A program made the translations under genes and the position numbers. Source: Strigops habroptila (taxonomy: Eukaryota; Chordata; Aves; Psittaciformes; Psittacidae). Taken from it: 64,000 nt of DNA. Shown here piece by piece: positions 47,851 to 62,703 of this stretch (position 1 is its first letter; every line of letters starts with the position of its first letter). The stretch spans positions 41,402,420 through 41,466,419 of the forward strand of contig NC_044284.2 of NCBI RefSeq assembly GCF_004027225.2. The letters are read 5' to 3'. Under the pieces are notes generated by a model that had not been told where the DNA came from, searched no databases, and saw only the letters and a list, made by a program, of their open reading frames with translations.

Positions 47851-50800
47851 GGGCAGCTAATTTTTCTTTATTGAACCCCTCAGGATTTTTATTGGTTTAT
47901 TTTATACAAAGCACTGAGTTGGAGGGGGATGCTTGTCATGGTTGTTCACTTCTCTCTCCAATTCAGCTTTCAGATTACAGCAATGTAAATCACACAGAGC
48001 TGCAAGTACAACAAGTCCCAAAGTTTATTGATACACACCGAAACCAATCATTTGATAAATCTGTAATGTAAAAACCTGAACACTGCAAACCAGTTATTTC
48101 CAAACTGCCTGTGGAAAGTTAGGTAATCATGATGTGTTATCATTTCTGTGCTAAAACAAGTTAAAAAAATCTTTTTTCCCCATATGAGCTTCCGTAGCAT
48201 GACAGAAGCACAAAGAAAGTGTTGAGTAGGGGAGTTGGGGAGTGCAGAGGAAGAGATGGGCAGCTCTGAAGCCAATGCTGAGCTCTGCTCTCTGCAGGAT
48301 GCCTCTGAAAAATGCCCTTTCACCATAATGTGTTAGTTGGAATAATGTCAATGTGACATGTTAAAAAGGAGGAAATCAGTGCTCTGATTCAGTGAACTTC
48401 AACACAAATGTGGGGAAAGGCTAGGCTCAAAGTAGTAATACATGTTTCTGTAAGGCTTGCTTTGGGCTTGCAGGCACTGGCAGGTACCTGTCCCAGAGCC
48501 CTTTTAGCAATACCCTGTCTATAAAAAATAAGGAGCTCATGGAAACGGCAGAACCTGTCCAGGCAGACAGAAGACAACCAGAAAGGAAGGAAAGACCATT
48601 ACACACTCAAATGCAGGAGTGCTCAGTCCCACACACATAAGTTACCAACCAAGAACAGATCAATTCCAAGCTTTCCTCTTGCCTCCTAATGCTGTGTGCC
48701 ATCCCTGGTGCCTTTTACAGCCTCCTGGCACATCTGGCCATGGCTGGATGACAGCCAAACTGCATCGCCTTCAAGGGAGATGAGGGTGTTTCCTAATACT
48801 TCAAAACTAAACCCAAATGTCCACATCTACCAAACCCATCAAAACAAAGATGCTATAAAATCACCAGTACCTCCTACATCCATGGTCTGTGACAGATGTC
48901 ACTCAATGAAAATCCAACTACCAGTGGGTAACTTATTGGATAACAGGATTTTGTTCTGCTCCTGAGAAATTTAAGCAAGAGAAATGAGAGAAGATGGACC
49001 GAGCACAGATGGACCAACTGTCTTATCCGTTAAGTGGTACTATGGCTACTGCACGTCAATTTTGCCTCATAAGTGATAGGATTATATTGGTGTTGCCATC
49101 CCATGTTCATTCCTTGGGAATTTCTGTACCCTGCTTAACCTGCCACAAGGTTTCTGGACTGAGGGGCAGAGACATGGAAATAGCTTGGCTAAGCTGGGCT
49201 GAGATGCTGCACATGCTATAAAACGTGATTGCCACCGCCTGTCATGGTAAGCAGACCTTGACATGCCAGTGTTTGCTGTGCTGGTTTCACGGGACAGTTA
49301 TTAAACCAAAATATATATATAAACACTGATCTTCCAGACCTGCATCATTTGCTCTCCAAGCTGCATGTAGAAACCTCTGTGAGTGGGAGGGCAGCCCTAA
49401 GAGAGACACCGTCTCTTCCTCCATCTCACATGTTTTATTTGGTAGAGAAAGAGGAAAAACAAAACCATGATGGTTACTTGGGTGAGTTTGGTCCAGCTAG
49501 ACCCTGATTTGGCAACGAAATTGGGGCTAGACAGCCCTCCACACCAGCTCCTTGAGCGCTGGTCCACATTAAGACCTCATCTCTGTGCCTTCAACTACAT
49601 TTCCAAGCACAGACACTGTGAGTGTGAAAAGCACAGCAGAAAATATAGACCCTAAACTTGCCCTTTTGAGGGATAGCACATGAAATTCTTTATTTTAAGG
49701 TATCTTCCCCTGCATCACCTCTTCTTTCTGTTCATTTTTGGCACCTTTTAAGGTGCACGCTTGTTCCTATTGACAGACTCCAAATGTTGGAAGGGATCAC
49801 AGGAGATAAGACCAATGAAGTGATAAGAGTGTTTAACGGTGCTGGATCCTGGGCAGCATGGATGGGCCGGAGGAAGATAAATATTTACACTACATCTTTA
49901 TAAGGTGAGTGAATATAAAAGGGCTAGAATAATACAGCTTCCGAACAAGCTTAGGAGCTGTAAATATAAATCTCTGTAGCCTCACGACACACACTCACTC
50001 AAGCCAGGAAGATGAAAAATAGCAAGAAAATACTTCCCTCCACTTTTAAAAAGGGTTTTATTTCTCATTTATTTCCACTTTAGACTTCAACTTCCCAACA
50101 ATTTACTTTAAACTCATCATCTTTTTCTCTCTCTGAAATTTTATCCCCAAGATGACTGAGAGTGAGACTACAGCTAAAAGCATACCAGAATTTACATGCT
50201 AATACCCACCAATACATAAAACCAGGCAATGCGGGCTAATATAACCAGTCTGAACTCCACCAGACACTTCAGTAGATTACCCCAATACAGCCTTTATCTT
50301 CATTGACATGCTGCTTTTGCACACAGCAGCTTGGGTTTGGACACATAGATTAATATATGTAAAATGAATGCTTGTCGAATCGAAGCAAATAGACGAGTGG
50401 ACCGCTGCGTGTGCAAATGCTAGCATAGAAAAGCAATGGTTTAGTCTGAAATGTGATCCTGTTCTTTTAGAAACCCTACCTTAGATATGGGGTGCACCCA
50501 CATGCACATAGACTTTTGCTTTTAGTTGCCTCCTGAGCCTCGAAGCAGCGCCAACAACAATGCAATTTGAAAACAAGACTATCTAACAGCTTTGTGCCAG
50601 AACATCCAAAGTCCCAAATAGCTCTGACCCTTGAAAAATAAAGCAAATATGTATGTTTTCTCCCCACTTTTCAGCTTTTTATTATGCTAAAGCAAAATAT
50701 ACTTGTGACTGTTCACCTTTGCCTGCTATTTTAGATGGTGTGGCCCATACAAGGATAATTAATTAGCTGGTGTTTGTGAAGCGCTTGTAAAGTTATGGCT

Positions 50801-53800
50801 GTTAATGTTAAGTGTGGGCCGTTGTGAGACATTACCGTGTGCATCCTTGGTAGTGACTCAAAGGCAGCTCAGGTACTCTTCAAGCACCAACACTATGAGA
50901 CAAAGGATACGGAGCAACCTCCAGCAGAAGTAAAGCCAAAATCCACGCATTGGTCATGAAGAGCTGCTATTTGGGGATTGGAAATAGCCCAGGCTGACAG
51001 GTGCAGGGCTTGGGTATCCTCTAAGTTTGGTTCATCAACTAACTCTTCCACCTCCCTTGCATGTGGGTAGGCTTGGCAGGGACCCCTCTCTTACTGAGCT
51101 GTCCCTCTTGAGGAGCTCTCTCCTGTGTCCTCTTCTTCCCATTCGGACCTCTTCCTGCACTTTGCCAGGCAGATATCCACAAGGATGGAAGGTGCTAGAC
51201 AGATCTTTATCATCACCTCTTGGGCCCTTCTCCAGAGCCTACCGTCAGGCTATCATTTGGCCTATCTTCTAAGTGTCTCACAGATAAATTAGATCTGCAC
51301 AGAGAAGCAATTATTACATTTCTAATGGCATGAACCCTTACAGCACAATCTGCTACTGAAAGGCAAAGAAAATTGCATTAGCTTTTGTTTGATTCAAAAT
51401 TATGATCAAGGGAAGAGGGATGCTGAAGCCCTTTAAAGTCAAGCCTCTGAGCTGGGGATCTTTCTGTCTGGGGACCTCCCTTTTCTTATTTGCTGCCTGA
51501 GCTCATACTCGGTTCATTTAGGTGCAGTAATTTGGAGGAGCCCTCCACTTGTAAAGCTGCTGTTAAAACCAGAACTAAGAAAGCTCAGAGAGAATATGAT
51601 GCCCAGGAGCAGCCACTCATTCCCTCCCAAAGCCTGCATCTGCTAATGCACCCAAACACCACTGGCCTGAGGAGTTCAGTGTGCCAGGGTTACACTAATC
51701 CCTCATTGCCCTAGTTTCTAACTGGTGGTGTACCTAAATTTCCAAGTGCAATTTCAATGGGATTTATTACATCTACTATCATCAGCATGTAGTGCTGCTG
51801 GCACAGATACAGACTCTCAATATTCCAGCACAGACATGGCTGTCTTTAATTGCAGAACAAACTGATTTCTGAATTTACTCAGTGGCTCATGCAGCAACAG
51901 CGAAACATTCAGGGCTGTATTCCTGTTGAGCACTGTCACCCCAATTTACAGCTGGCATTCTGTGCACAGCTGTGTATTTGTATGTGCATATTTATAGGTT
52001 GCTCCAAGGAATATTTGTTACTGCCTGTTACTCCCAGCACCAGGTATCTTTCTGGTCATCAAATAAGTGTGTTGATGCAATATAAAAGCTGCCAGGAAGC
52101 TGCAGGCTTCCTCAGCCCAGGGATCAAAAGTATGTTTGGAAAGAGCCAGTGCCTAGAGCTGTAACAAGTGTTAAAGCACTGCAGCTGAGCCAGCCTCCAA
52201 CTAAACTATGCAAACACAATCCCAGGCTGCAAATAGGACAATATTCCTAAGGGCAAGACACTAAAATCTCTCTTCTCAGGGTGCTTCCCTAGCCCCCCCC
52301 CGTATAAAAGTTAGTAGCTCTTGTACTGCTTTATTACTTTAGAGTGGCTGAGGCAGATACCTGGTTATTTAAGGGGCAGGATAAATGGGCTGAGATAGCT
52401 TTCCCATCCCAATTCACTAGGGAACGCTTGGAAATTCCACCTGACACCGGGACCACGCTGTGCTCTTAAACAATCTCCCGTCTGATCCGATTGTTCCCCA
52501 GTGGGGAGGCAGGCTGCAGCTAGCTCAAGAGTCATTGATTGGATTAACAGCCTAATTCCCAACAGATGAATAGAATACTGATGTCTTGTCAGCCCACATC
52601 ATAGAAGGAAAACACAATCTGCTTCTACAGCCCCGAAATTTAACCCTTTGTTTCCCCACTCCCCCTCCCCAGGCACAGGGCTGAACACACTGGTCCAGCA
52701 CTTTCAGCTCAAGATCCTACCCATTTGAATGAGAAAAGATAAATTAACCTTCAGGACGCTTTGCGTAACCATCTACATGCCATGGGATCATACGTTATTT
52801 TCCATACGCTTGGTTTTGTAAGAAACAATCTTTTCATCCTTTCTAGACAGAAGAGATTTATACCAGGGACCTTAGTTTTTCTTCTCTATTTTACTACTTG
52901 CCTTTAAAGGAAATACTGTATGCTTCACAGTAAGTGGCTGAAAATTCATTAGCTTAACAATATTTATTCTGAAATATACAGATATTGAAGGTTTTCTGAG
53001 TCTATAATTTGATTAGTAGGACAGATATTCCTGGAGAGAAGCATCCAGCCGTGTTGCAGGAGAGGCACTGCTGAAATGCCCTCTCCCTCCAGCAGCTCTT
53101 GGCAAGCTGCAGGGCAGGGGAGAAAAGCTGGGCACATCATTTGCTCTCGGAGATCACCCATTCTCCACCTCCTAATGGAGACACTAATGTTTTCTTACCT
53201 CATAGAAAGACTGTGATAAGAAATTAATTGCTGGTCAAATGTTCACTACTACAGAAGCAGGACCGTGTGCATATTAAAGAGATTCTAGAAGAACAAAATT
53301 TATTTATGGACTCCTTGGCACTGTCTGCATTTATTTCCTTGCTCAGGAGACAAGAATAAATAAAAATAATCTGATTTTAAGGAATGTATTCAAAATGACT
53401 TATTTTTTTCTCAGATCATTGGGGTCCATAATGCTGTGGGTTTTGTTTCCTTCTAATAGCCACCTTTTACAATTGCATTTACAGAACTGGCAAATACACA
53501 TTTGAATAGTATTTTTTTCAGCAGCAATCTTAGAATACACACAGAGAGGTACAGCACCCAGGCCACGACTGTAACCCATATTGAGAGGTGGCCTCTAAAG
53601 TATCTCCAATCCAACAGTCTGAGTGGCAATAGCTTACCAACTCTTTATCTGTTTTTCCCACCACTGCAAGGTGTGTATCACCCGAGATAAGCCAGGTTGT
53701 TCCATGAAACAGAAATAAGGAATTTCCAGTTTCATTTGGATTTTCCAGCTCACAGGCAGAGTGGAAATATTCCCTCCATTATTCCTTAGCTCTAAAAAAC

Positions 53801-56155
53801 TAATTGGTCCAGCACTAACTAACATGACAAATAGGAGAGCAAGCATGAAAGGATGGAGGTGCAAACCCTTCCCTCTGCCCCCTTTTAACAGTACCTGCTA
53901 GCCCGGAGTTTTCCATACTTCACGTTTTAACATTAATACCCACACACAAAACTTGCTAGGAAACTGAATGAAAGAAACAGGCCTTCCTTCCCTTTCCTGG
54001 CAGCCAATACATCACCTTTACAGAGAGCCCTGTCTTCAGAGAGATGCAGGGTGCTCCATGTTCAAAACATGGTCAGTGGAGAGACAACAGTATGCATTAA
54101 TGACAGAGCTGCCTTAACAAAAACAATTAGTGAGAGATGCTGCATTGACTCAAACAATTCAATTAATGTAGTGTTAGTGCTAGTATTTTAAAGTCATTTG
54201 AATTATTATCTCCTTTTACAATTTGAAACCATAATGTTTCATTTTCATTCCAGATGTGAATTGTTCCAGAATGGCAATAAATAAATAAGCCAAATGACCC
54301 CTGCCCAGTCCAGCCCTTGTCCTGTAATATGGCTGCATTGTATATTCATGAATCCAGGTTAAGGATGGGGACTGAGGCAGTTGTGCCCTGGAACTAGCAG
54401 ACTGCAGGTTTTATAAATACATACAGAAATAATTAAAATCTAAGGGGTTTAGAAGGGTTAATCTCCTTTAAATAATCTCTGCCACAAAGCCTGTAAAGTC
54501 ACTGCTGGCACCATGCCCACATGGGACCGGCTGTCGGATATCAGGACAGCACGTGTGGATAGGAGCAGAGAGATTAAGTGGAAGCACTGCCGTGGTGGCG
54601 TATCAAGCATGCTGCTCCCCTACATATGGCTCCCCTGGTCATTACTGAGGGGCTGGAAATGCTGTGAGCAGGATCAGATCCAGCACCAACCAGCAAGTCA
54701 GCATGCCACTTGCTCCACCTGATTAAAGAGAGAGAAAGAAGCTTGATCAGGCTGCTAAATTTAGCAGGTTGGACAGGAGACAGTGGGGGCCAAAAGCACT
54801 GCTGCCACTGCTCAGTTCACCTGAGTCCTTTCTGACTTCAAGGCAAATGCTGTCTTCTATTTATTTAAAGGGATTCATGACTTTAGAAATAACCTCTTTC
54901 CCACCCAGGCTTGAACCCACAGCCCTGGGTGGCCAAAGAGATGTTGCACTTTTAATTGTCAGCTGTAATAGACTCAGAGCTGCCATTCTGCATTTCAGGA
55001 CACCCTCTTTGTATGAACTGTCATTCTAAAGCCAACAACTGAGTGACCATTAGAGATAAAGATATCCAAAAGAAAGCAGGGAAATCACCCCTGTGTGGGC
55101 CAAAGCAGTGTGTCCCACCCATGGCTGAACTCACAACTTTGATTTCCACTGCTCTGGGCAAAGGCAGGGTCAGCTGAAACTGAAATGCCCAAAAACCCTG
55201 CAAGTAGCTGATGGAGCACTGGCAGGGAAGTTGCAGCACTGTGACAACTGCAGGCATGGTTGCAGTGTGGCACAGGAGGAGCAGAGGTGCTGCTAACAGC
55301 CTATGGATCTTTTTCTCTTTTAACTCTGTGAGGACGAAGACTCTGGAGACTCTGTTTTGGTCTCATAAACCTTCCTTGGCCTGTGTGCTGTCCTGGCCTA
55401 AACCACAACATGTGCAAAATCAAAACTTTCCCTGTTGAGATGGTCCGACCCGCCCTCTGAACTCATTAAATGAGATTCGGATTTTATTAAGCCAAGCTTG
55501 GGGAAGCCTGGGCTAGCAGGGGAGCTGAGTTATAGTGGCCCATGGCCCTCATCTTGAAAGGCATTTTATTTTCCTGCTCTTTCAGAAAAACCCTACACCT
55601 AGGACCTTGCTAGGACCATCTGTGGAGGAGGCTGTGCCCTGCAGCCTCCAGACAGCCTTTTCTTCCCAGGCATGACTGTTTCTTAAGGACAACGACTCCT
55701 CTTTGTGGCTAATCCGGAATTAGAGAGGACGTTTGCACCCTCACAGACGTCTGCGAGAGGGGGAAGGCATCAGAGCCTGGATCCTGCCCCAAAGTGGACC
55801 ACTGCCAGGGAGAAGCTGACTGCACGTGTTGACTTAAGCTCCCATCTCATCACCTCAAAGGGTTGCTGTTTTTGTGACATCCAGCAGCCTTTTAGCAGCC
55901 TCTGTGAATTGTATTAGTAGCTGATTTACCATTTCTTATTTTATAAGGCATGAAGCTACTCTTTCATTTGATCAAACACCACCAAGTACAACTACACGTC
56001 AGACTCTGAAAACTCCCCTCTCAGTCTACGATTGTTGGGACTGTTTCCTGATGGAAGAAAGGAGAAATAAACAGAGAGGGAAAAGGTTTACTGGTACTGC
56101 TTATTTGCAGAAAGTCAGGTTTCCAAACAGCTATTAGTAAAGTGCCAATGCGAAA

Positions 56156-56178
56156 AAAGAAAAAAAAAAAAAAGAAAA
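56156..56178 (+). repeat. A-rich homopolymer-like tract
   Basis: About 23 bases of A with two G interruptions inside the ACBD6 intron. Confidence 0.7.
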
Positions 56179-57244
56179 ATGTCTGGAGGAAACTGCCTTA
56201 AAACATCAAACTATATCAGTAACTGGGACTTCTTGACGGAGCCACAGTGCTATAAAATTAAGCTGAACTAAGTACTTGCAGTTTGGTCTGTCATTATGTA
56301 TTTAGTGAGATGCAAAATTGATCTTCACTTTAAACTGCTCTTTCAAAGTCTAGAGGCAGCACTTGCTCCCTTCTTGTGCTCTGTAATAGAGGTGCCAACT
56401 TTATAACAGACAGATTTACGTTCAGGGGTGTCCTGCTTTTTGAATGGGTTATTCTGCACAGGGCAGGAATAACAGGTTCATCATTCATGGGTCGTGCAAG
56501 TGCAGCAGAAGGTCAAGTTCCCTGGTGGTGCTCAAGCCGAGCCAAAGGCTGGGGCTGCTGTCACATCTGGGGCTGAGCTGAGCGGGTCCATCCCATTTCC
56601 TAGTAAAGCAGCCCAAAGAGTCTGCTGGGACCCAGACATCTGTCCTCAGCACCCAGAACTAGACCACCCCATTTTGCACTGGGTGGACGGCTGGGGAGGA
56701 GCAGATGGCAGGTACTGGTGGCGGTGACCGACGTGAGGCAGAGCTGAACCAGTGACCTCGAGGTGAAAGGCTTCGTATTTCCCATTATCAATCCCCAGAG
56801 CCCCTTCCAAAGTAAGTGTTGATACATTAATCTTTCTGACTGATGGAAACAAACTGCAAATATAATGTTTCACAGGGGAATCTTTATTTATTTTGAACCA
56901 AAACTATGCTTAAAATATAAAGTTAAGGGCATACTTAGGTTTTGGTCTTTCATCAACAATATTACTAGTTAAATGCCATCCTTTTTCTCTTCTAAGTACC
57001 AAATTTGAAGAGCACATCATCACACATTAGTCTCTGAGCACAGCCCCAGCGTGGATTGCTGCAGTAAATAATAAACTTTGTTTGCGTTTCCTCCTGTGCG
57101 TGCTGTCTTCCTAAATAGTTTAATAACAAAGGAGTATATTTAGAAGTGCTGCTGGAGTGCCCCAATGAAGCATGTTGTGTAGGATAAATACCTTCACATC
57201 AGGACACTTTTCAAAGCCATCAAGCAGAGGGGTCAGTCTGTTGC

Positions 57245-57264
57245 TTTTTTTTTTTTTTTTTTTT
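57245..57264 (+). repeat. Poly-T tract (20 T)
   Basis: Uninterrupted run of 20 T in the ACBD6 intron. On the - (transcribed) strand it is a poly-A run; no retroposon body is recognisable beside it. Confidence 0.8.
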
Positions 57265-59603
57265 AAACTGCACAAGCTAATGCTTTAAGAGTGTCTTGAT
57301 GGAATCAGGGAAATTGGATTGTCCCCCCATTTGCTGGCCTAAAACAAGTCTTTTTTTATTTATCCCATTAGAGGAACACAAGAGAAACCTTTTAAATGTC
57401 ACTAAAATTTTCCTTGCATTGCAAAACCCAGTCAAAAGGGTTTTAATTTTCCCTGAGACCTCTTAAGTAATACAGTATGTCAAGGTTTAATACATTGCTT
57501 GTAAGGGATTTTCTATATTCTGTGCTGTTTCACCAGGGTGACTCTGTAGGGTCGGTCCTGTTTGCTGGGTTCAGTCCCTGCCAGCACTGAGTTGCTCAAC
57601 TAGCCCACAACACCTTAGATCATTTTTGTTGAAACAAATAGGCAAGTGATAAAGAGATGAGATGATGTGTCTTCCCCTGGATCAGTCTGGGATTCCCAAA
57701 AATTCAGCAGCTCTCCAGTAATTTTATTCTGTGACTTGGAACTCTGTTCTTGTGAGAGCCTGTAATTTATAGGCTTTATTTACTTATTTATAGGAGGACT
57801 AGAGAGACTTGGCAAGAGGCACTTATGTACAAAAGGCTCCAAATTCCCATGGAGTATTTAATATGACAAACATAAGTTGCATACCAGAGGCAGAGCCCAG
57901 CACTGAAAACCAGCAGCACACAAAGCACACTGGCTAAAGACAGCAACAGTCACACACCCTTTAAAGGCTGGGCTAGTGCCCACTCAACCCTTGTTGTGCC
58001 AATGGCTGAGGGCATTAATGACAAAAAGCTTCTCCTGGCCCACTCTGCTTGTCAGCCTGTAAATTGGAAGCTACAGGTAATCCATTCTTCCAAGTAATCT
58101 AAACTAGTAACATTTGCTAATAAAATATACTGCTATTTTGCTGCGACAGGATAAGAGAGTTAGCTATCCATGCTGTTCCTGTTTCTTTTTGCAAACAGTG
58201 AACACATTGTCATACCACAGCAGAGGAGGACCTCAGATGCCAAGTCATTTTAGGCCGACTGTGTAATTCTCTCCAGACCTGGTTTTGCAGGGAGAGAAGG
58301 AATTGGAAGGCAACTAGCATCCAAGCTGGAGTACATCAGCCCTCAACCTCTTGTCCCTTAACTCACACATGCACACTAAAAACTGGGAAAGGTGCAGAGC
58401 CATGGAGAGCTAGGAAGAGGAGGCAAATCTCAACTAGTTACAATAAAACACAGCCCTGAGACTAAGATGCTGTCTCCTGATCTTCCCTACAGGGGTGCAT
58501 AATCTATTTTACAAAACGTCAAAATTCTGCATGAAAATCGGAAAAAGGGGGAGGGGAAAAAAAAATCAGACTGGCTGGTTATTGGACCAAGGGCTGTGTT
58601 AAAAGGATCAGGAGGTGGTGGGCCAAGTGGTGGGGGAGGGAATGGGATAAAGTAGTGGGTCTAATCAAATCAGTTTAAAAAGCTGCAGCCTCTCCGAGTT
58701 AACCTTGCCAATCAGAGAGTGAGCAGGAGCATGTCTGTGCACATTAAAGCGAGAGCGTGTCCTTGAACCCACAGCATACTCCATCCTCCTCCCGGCAGCC
58801 CACGCAAGCTGTGTACCCAGCACCGTCGGCAGACAGCAGGAGAAAAGCCCAGGATTAGGCACCCTCCTTAGCCCTGCTCAAGTGGAAGTGAAGACGGCAA
58901 AGGCAGCTCGGATGCTTCCTTGTGATTAGAAGTGAGCTCACGGGATTAAGCCAGCAAGAGTTGGAGAAATGTTAAAACAAACAAACAAAAAAGGAATCAA
59001 AAGGAGAAACCCTCCCACTGACAAATGCTGTCCTATTGAGTCTGGCAGCTGTGAGATGCATTACTAACCTTTGCTAATGACTAACGGCACTGAAGTCACT
59101 TTAAAATAAATATTCGCTAGGAATTACACTGGAAATCTAAGGGGATTATCCTGTTGCCTTAACAGGTCCATAACCTAAACGTTAAATGGTCTATCCAAGT
59201 GTTTGCATTAATTTGACCCAAATCAACCCTTCTTCTAATAGCTGTAGATAGCCAGATTCAATTTGGAAACCACGTATCTGCTTTGAGTTAGCGTTCTTCT
59301 AAATTCCCCCAGTCCTCTATTTTCTGAAGGAAAAATGGGACTGAGCTCTTGGAAGCCAGGAGCCTGCCAGCAGCCAGGGAAAGGCTTTAGCAGAAACACA
59401 CGTTCAAAACATGAAGCAGCAGGCACAAATCCAGTCTGCCACGTAATCCAGTCCCTATGGCAAAGCTATCCATGTTCAGAGTCTTAGCTCCAGCCCTTCT
59501 TCCCTATGGAGACAAGGTAAAGCACAGCATGGAGAAAATGAGCTCAGTCATAAATAGCAGCCAAACCCCAACCATTCTGCACCTCAAGTTTCCTCACCTG
59601 TAG

Positions 59604-59791
59604 GTGGTGAGGCACTGGAACAGGTTGCCCAGAGAAGTTGTGAATGCCCCATCCCTGGAAGTGTTCAAGGCCAGACTGGATGGGGCTTTGAGCAACCTGG
59701 TCTAGTGAAGGTGTCCCTGTCTGTGGTGGGGGGTTGGAACTAGATGAGCTTTAAGGTCCCTTCCAGCCCAAGCCATTCTATAACTTTATGA
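59604..59791 (+). mobile_element. CR1 LINE 3' fragment
   Basis: Forward-oriented CR1 tail: contains TGGAACAGGTTGCCCAGAGA, GTGTTCAAGGCCAGACTGGA, GGTTGGAACTAGATGAGCTT and TAAGGTCCCTTCCAGCCCAA, ending in decayed ATTCTATAACTTTATGAT octamers. About 190 bases, 5'-truncated. Confidence 0.92.
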
Positions 59792-62703
59792 TCTGAAGAA
59801 ACCTGAAGCCCTTTAGGGTCTGCTGTACAATTTAGGGAAAAGAAGAATGAAACACAATGGGAAGCTGGCAGAGAAAACACAGTCCAGGAAAAGATCAATA
59901 TGTAAAAAGCTCATTTTTAGTGATGGAGGGAAGAAAAACATTTGCAACTTTTAAGCTTTTTCAAAGACTTCTTTACAATGTCCAGAAGTTCCTGCTTTTT
60001 CTTAAGATTAGAAAAAGCCATGACAGTCTAACCTGGTAAAACCTAATTTCACAGGAGATCTTCTTTGAAAGCCTTGGCAATAGGAGTGGAAGTGCTGTCT
60101 ATCACCCACCGAAGGCAGTGTAGGAGGAATGCCCTAACAAGAGCATTTTAAACTCAAATGCCAGGCAAACACTAACAGCAAGTAAAGCCACAATTTTACA
60201 CGCTCTCAAACGAAAAATCATTCTGCTAAATGAGATTTCTTCTCTCTGAAATATGTATTTTTATGAGCTCCTAAATATATGCTAAAAGAAAATAAAAATC
60301 AACAGATAAAAACTAGGACTTCTGTCTTTAAAGATGAGTAATTCTCCCCTTCCTTTTTAAACGAACAAACAGTTCCAAAGTTTTCTTCATCTATTGTAAA
60401 AGAATGAAAAAGGTGAATAGATCAACATCCTCCTCACTGATTTCCATCTGCTAACAGTGACCTAAAAGATTTCTTGCTACTGAAGGAGTCCTGAACAAAC
60501 CTGAAAACACCTCTTTAGTCTTCACTAAGACAGCTCTAAACAAAATACTAATTGCCATAAAAAAAGACACAGTTGCTATTTTCACTTCCTATCCTAGCTT
60601 GACAAGGGCTGGGATAAGAGAGCTTTTAAAGAGATGTCACACAACCTGATAGAGTAAAGCCCTGTCCACAGCGGTGTCCCTGAAGGTGCAGGAGAACACA
60701 CCCATAGACACCAGCCCCATGGGATGGGCTAGCAGCATCAGCACTTTCTCAATTGATGGATAAATCACACCAGCAAATATATTTGTAGTTACCAATGAGG
60801 CCTGAAGCTTTAAACAGAGATTAAGAGCATCAGGTTCACCGCAGGATTTAAACTAGCAGAAATCACATCTATGTGTCTATTGACAGGGAACACCTGTGGG
60901 ACTTGCTAATGTTAACTGCTTTGTGCTGCAGCTGCCAAGGATGTATGAGTGGAAAGGGAGATCTCTCAGAAGAGCCAGCCACTTCTGTTGCAGCCCTCCT
61001 CAAAACAATGTGAAGCCTGCTAGCTGTATTAAACATGGATATTCAAATATCAGCTGCTTCCAGAAAAGCTCATCCAGAAAACTGTCAATCTACCCAGGAT
61101 AACTCACCCTACTGCACCTCCTGGTCATACCACAAAGCCACCCAGCACTTAAAGCAGAATGGAGATGACAACTCAAGAAGTTCAAGTTTGTAACAAACAC
61201 AGCAGCCCTGTGTGCCTAAATCTACCAAGAGCATACAAAGTTTATGCAAGTAAAGCCCATTTGTGGGCTGCATCAATGTCCGATGCCTAATGAAGACTGA
61301 ATTTGGAAATGCAAATGCACTGATTACTGTATTTCTCTGGGCTGACACAGGCAGTAAGGTAAGGAATAGTTCTGTGCAATATCTGGGGGCAAAGCGTTGG
61401 AGTTTGGTTGGTTGGTTGGTTGCTTTTTTTCCCCCCCAGAATACCCAGTTATAGGAGATGCTCCCTAAGGAGAATAGGAGAATACGGACTTTGACCATCC
61501 TTCCCCTTCAGGAAACCTTTTCTGCTGCAAGCAGGACTTCTAGTTTAAACACTCCTTTTGCTATCTTATTGCTTGTTCTGCCATACCTACCCCCTGTCTC
61601 TGTGACCCTGTAAAGGGAGAAGTCCCAAAGTCCCCATGATTTTATGCAGTTGTAGCTGTCATCAGAGCAACTGTGCAACAGCATAAAATTCAAAGATAGA
61701 TAGCCTCACATGGTGGCTTTTCACACCTTGAGTGCTCAGGAGACAATACCCTTCTCCAAGAAGAGGCACAGTACTATAGAGCGATGGTACATATTAATTT
61801 CTAAAAGAGGATTTTAATCATGCAACGTCCTCTGCAGTCGCACAGAATTTAATCTCATTGCTGACAGTGGGTGATGGAGGAGCATGTTAAGTGGAAAAGT
61901 TGTATTCAAGACCTTCTTGCAGATATGTGCTACAGGCAGTCCCTTGGGATGAAGAAAACGACCCAAACCGGTCTCTCTTGCTGCTGACCACCCCGGGCGC
62001 AGGGCCCTGACATACCCTAGCCACTCACACAGCAGAAATGCAGGCGCCTTCCCAAAGTTCTGCACAAGGTTCAAGTACATGTATTAATACAGTTAGCATT
62101 TATCAAGGCTTACTTTACAAATATTGATTTATTAATCTAGGCAAGACCCAGGGATATATGCACATAGTATTCCCATGTTAGTCACAGAAACTGAGACACA
62201 CAAAAAAACCCACTGTCTGACTTACTCAAGGTCAAACAAGGAACATAGTCCACAGCCAGGATTAGTTTCAGGATGTTGAGCTCCCAGCACTATGCTGTGA
62301 CTATTAGGACATGCTGTCCTTTTCCACAGTAAGACTTCCCTCTACTTGTAAGATCTGTCTTCACTATGACTACATTTTGCCTTCATTTAGTAATATCAGA
62401 AGAAAAAATAACGAGGAACCAAAAGTTGAAAACTATAAGCTGTGAACTGAGACTCTCCCAGCTGCAAAGGAGACCCACCACAACTGGGTTGGCACGCTGG
62501 CACAGGTCTTCTGGATGGTTATCTTTAGTCTTCTTCCACTTTTACTGAGGACTGCTTGCTGGCAGCTTTACAAGGCTTGGTCAATTAAACAATTAAGTGC
62601 TAAATACAAAAGTCCAAAAGGAATTAATGTAATTTTTACACCAGTTTTAATGGGACCTTAAAGCTTATATGCAAAGTTGTATGCAATTGTGAAACAATTC
62701 TGT

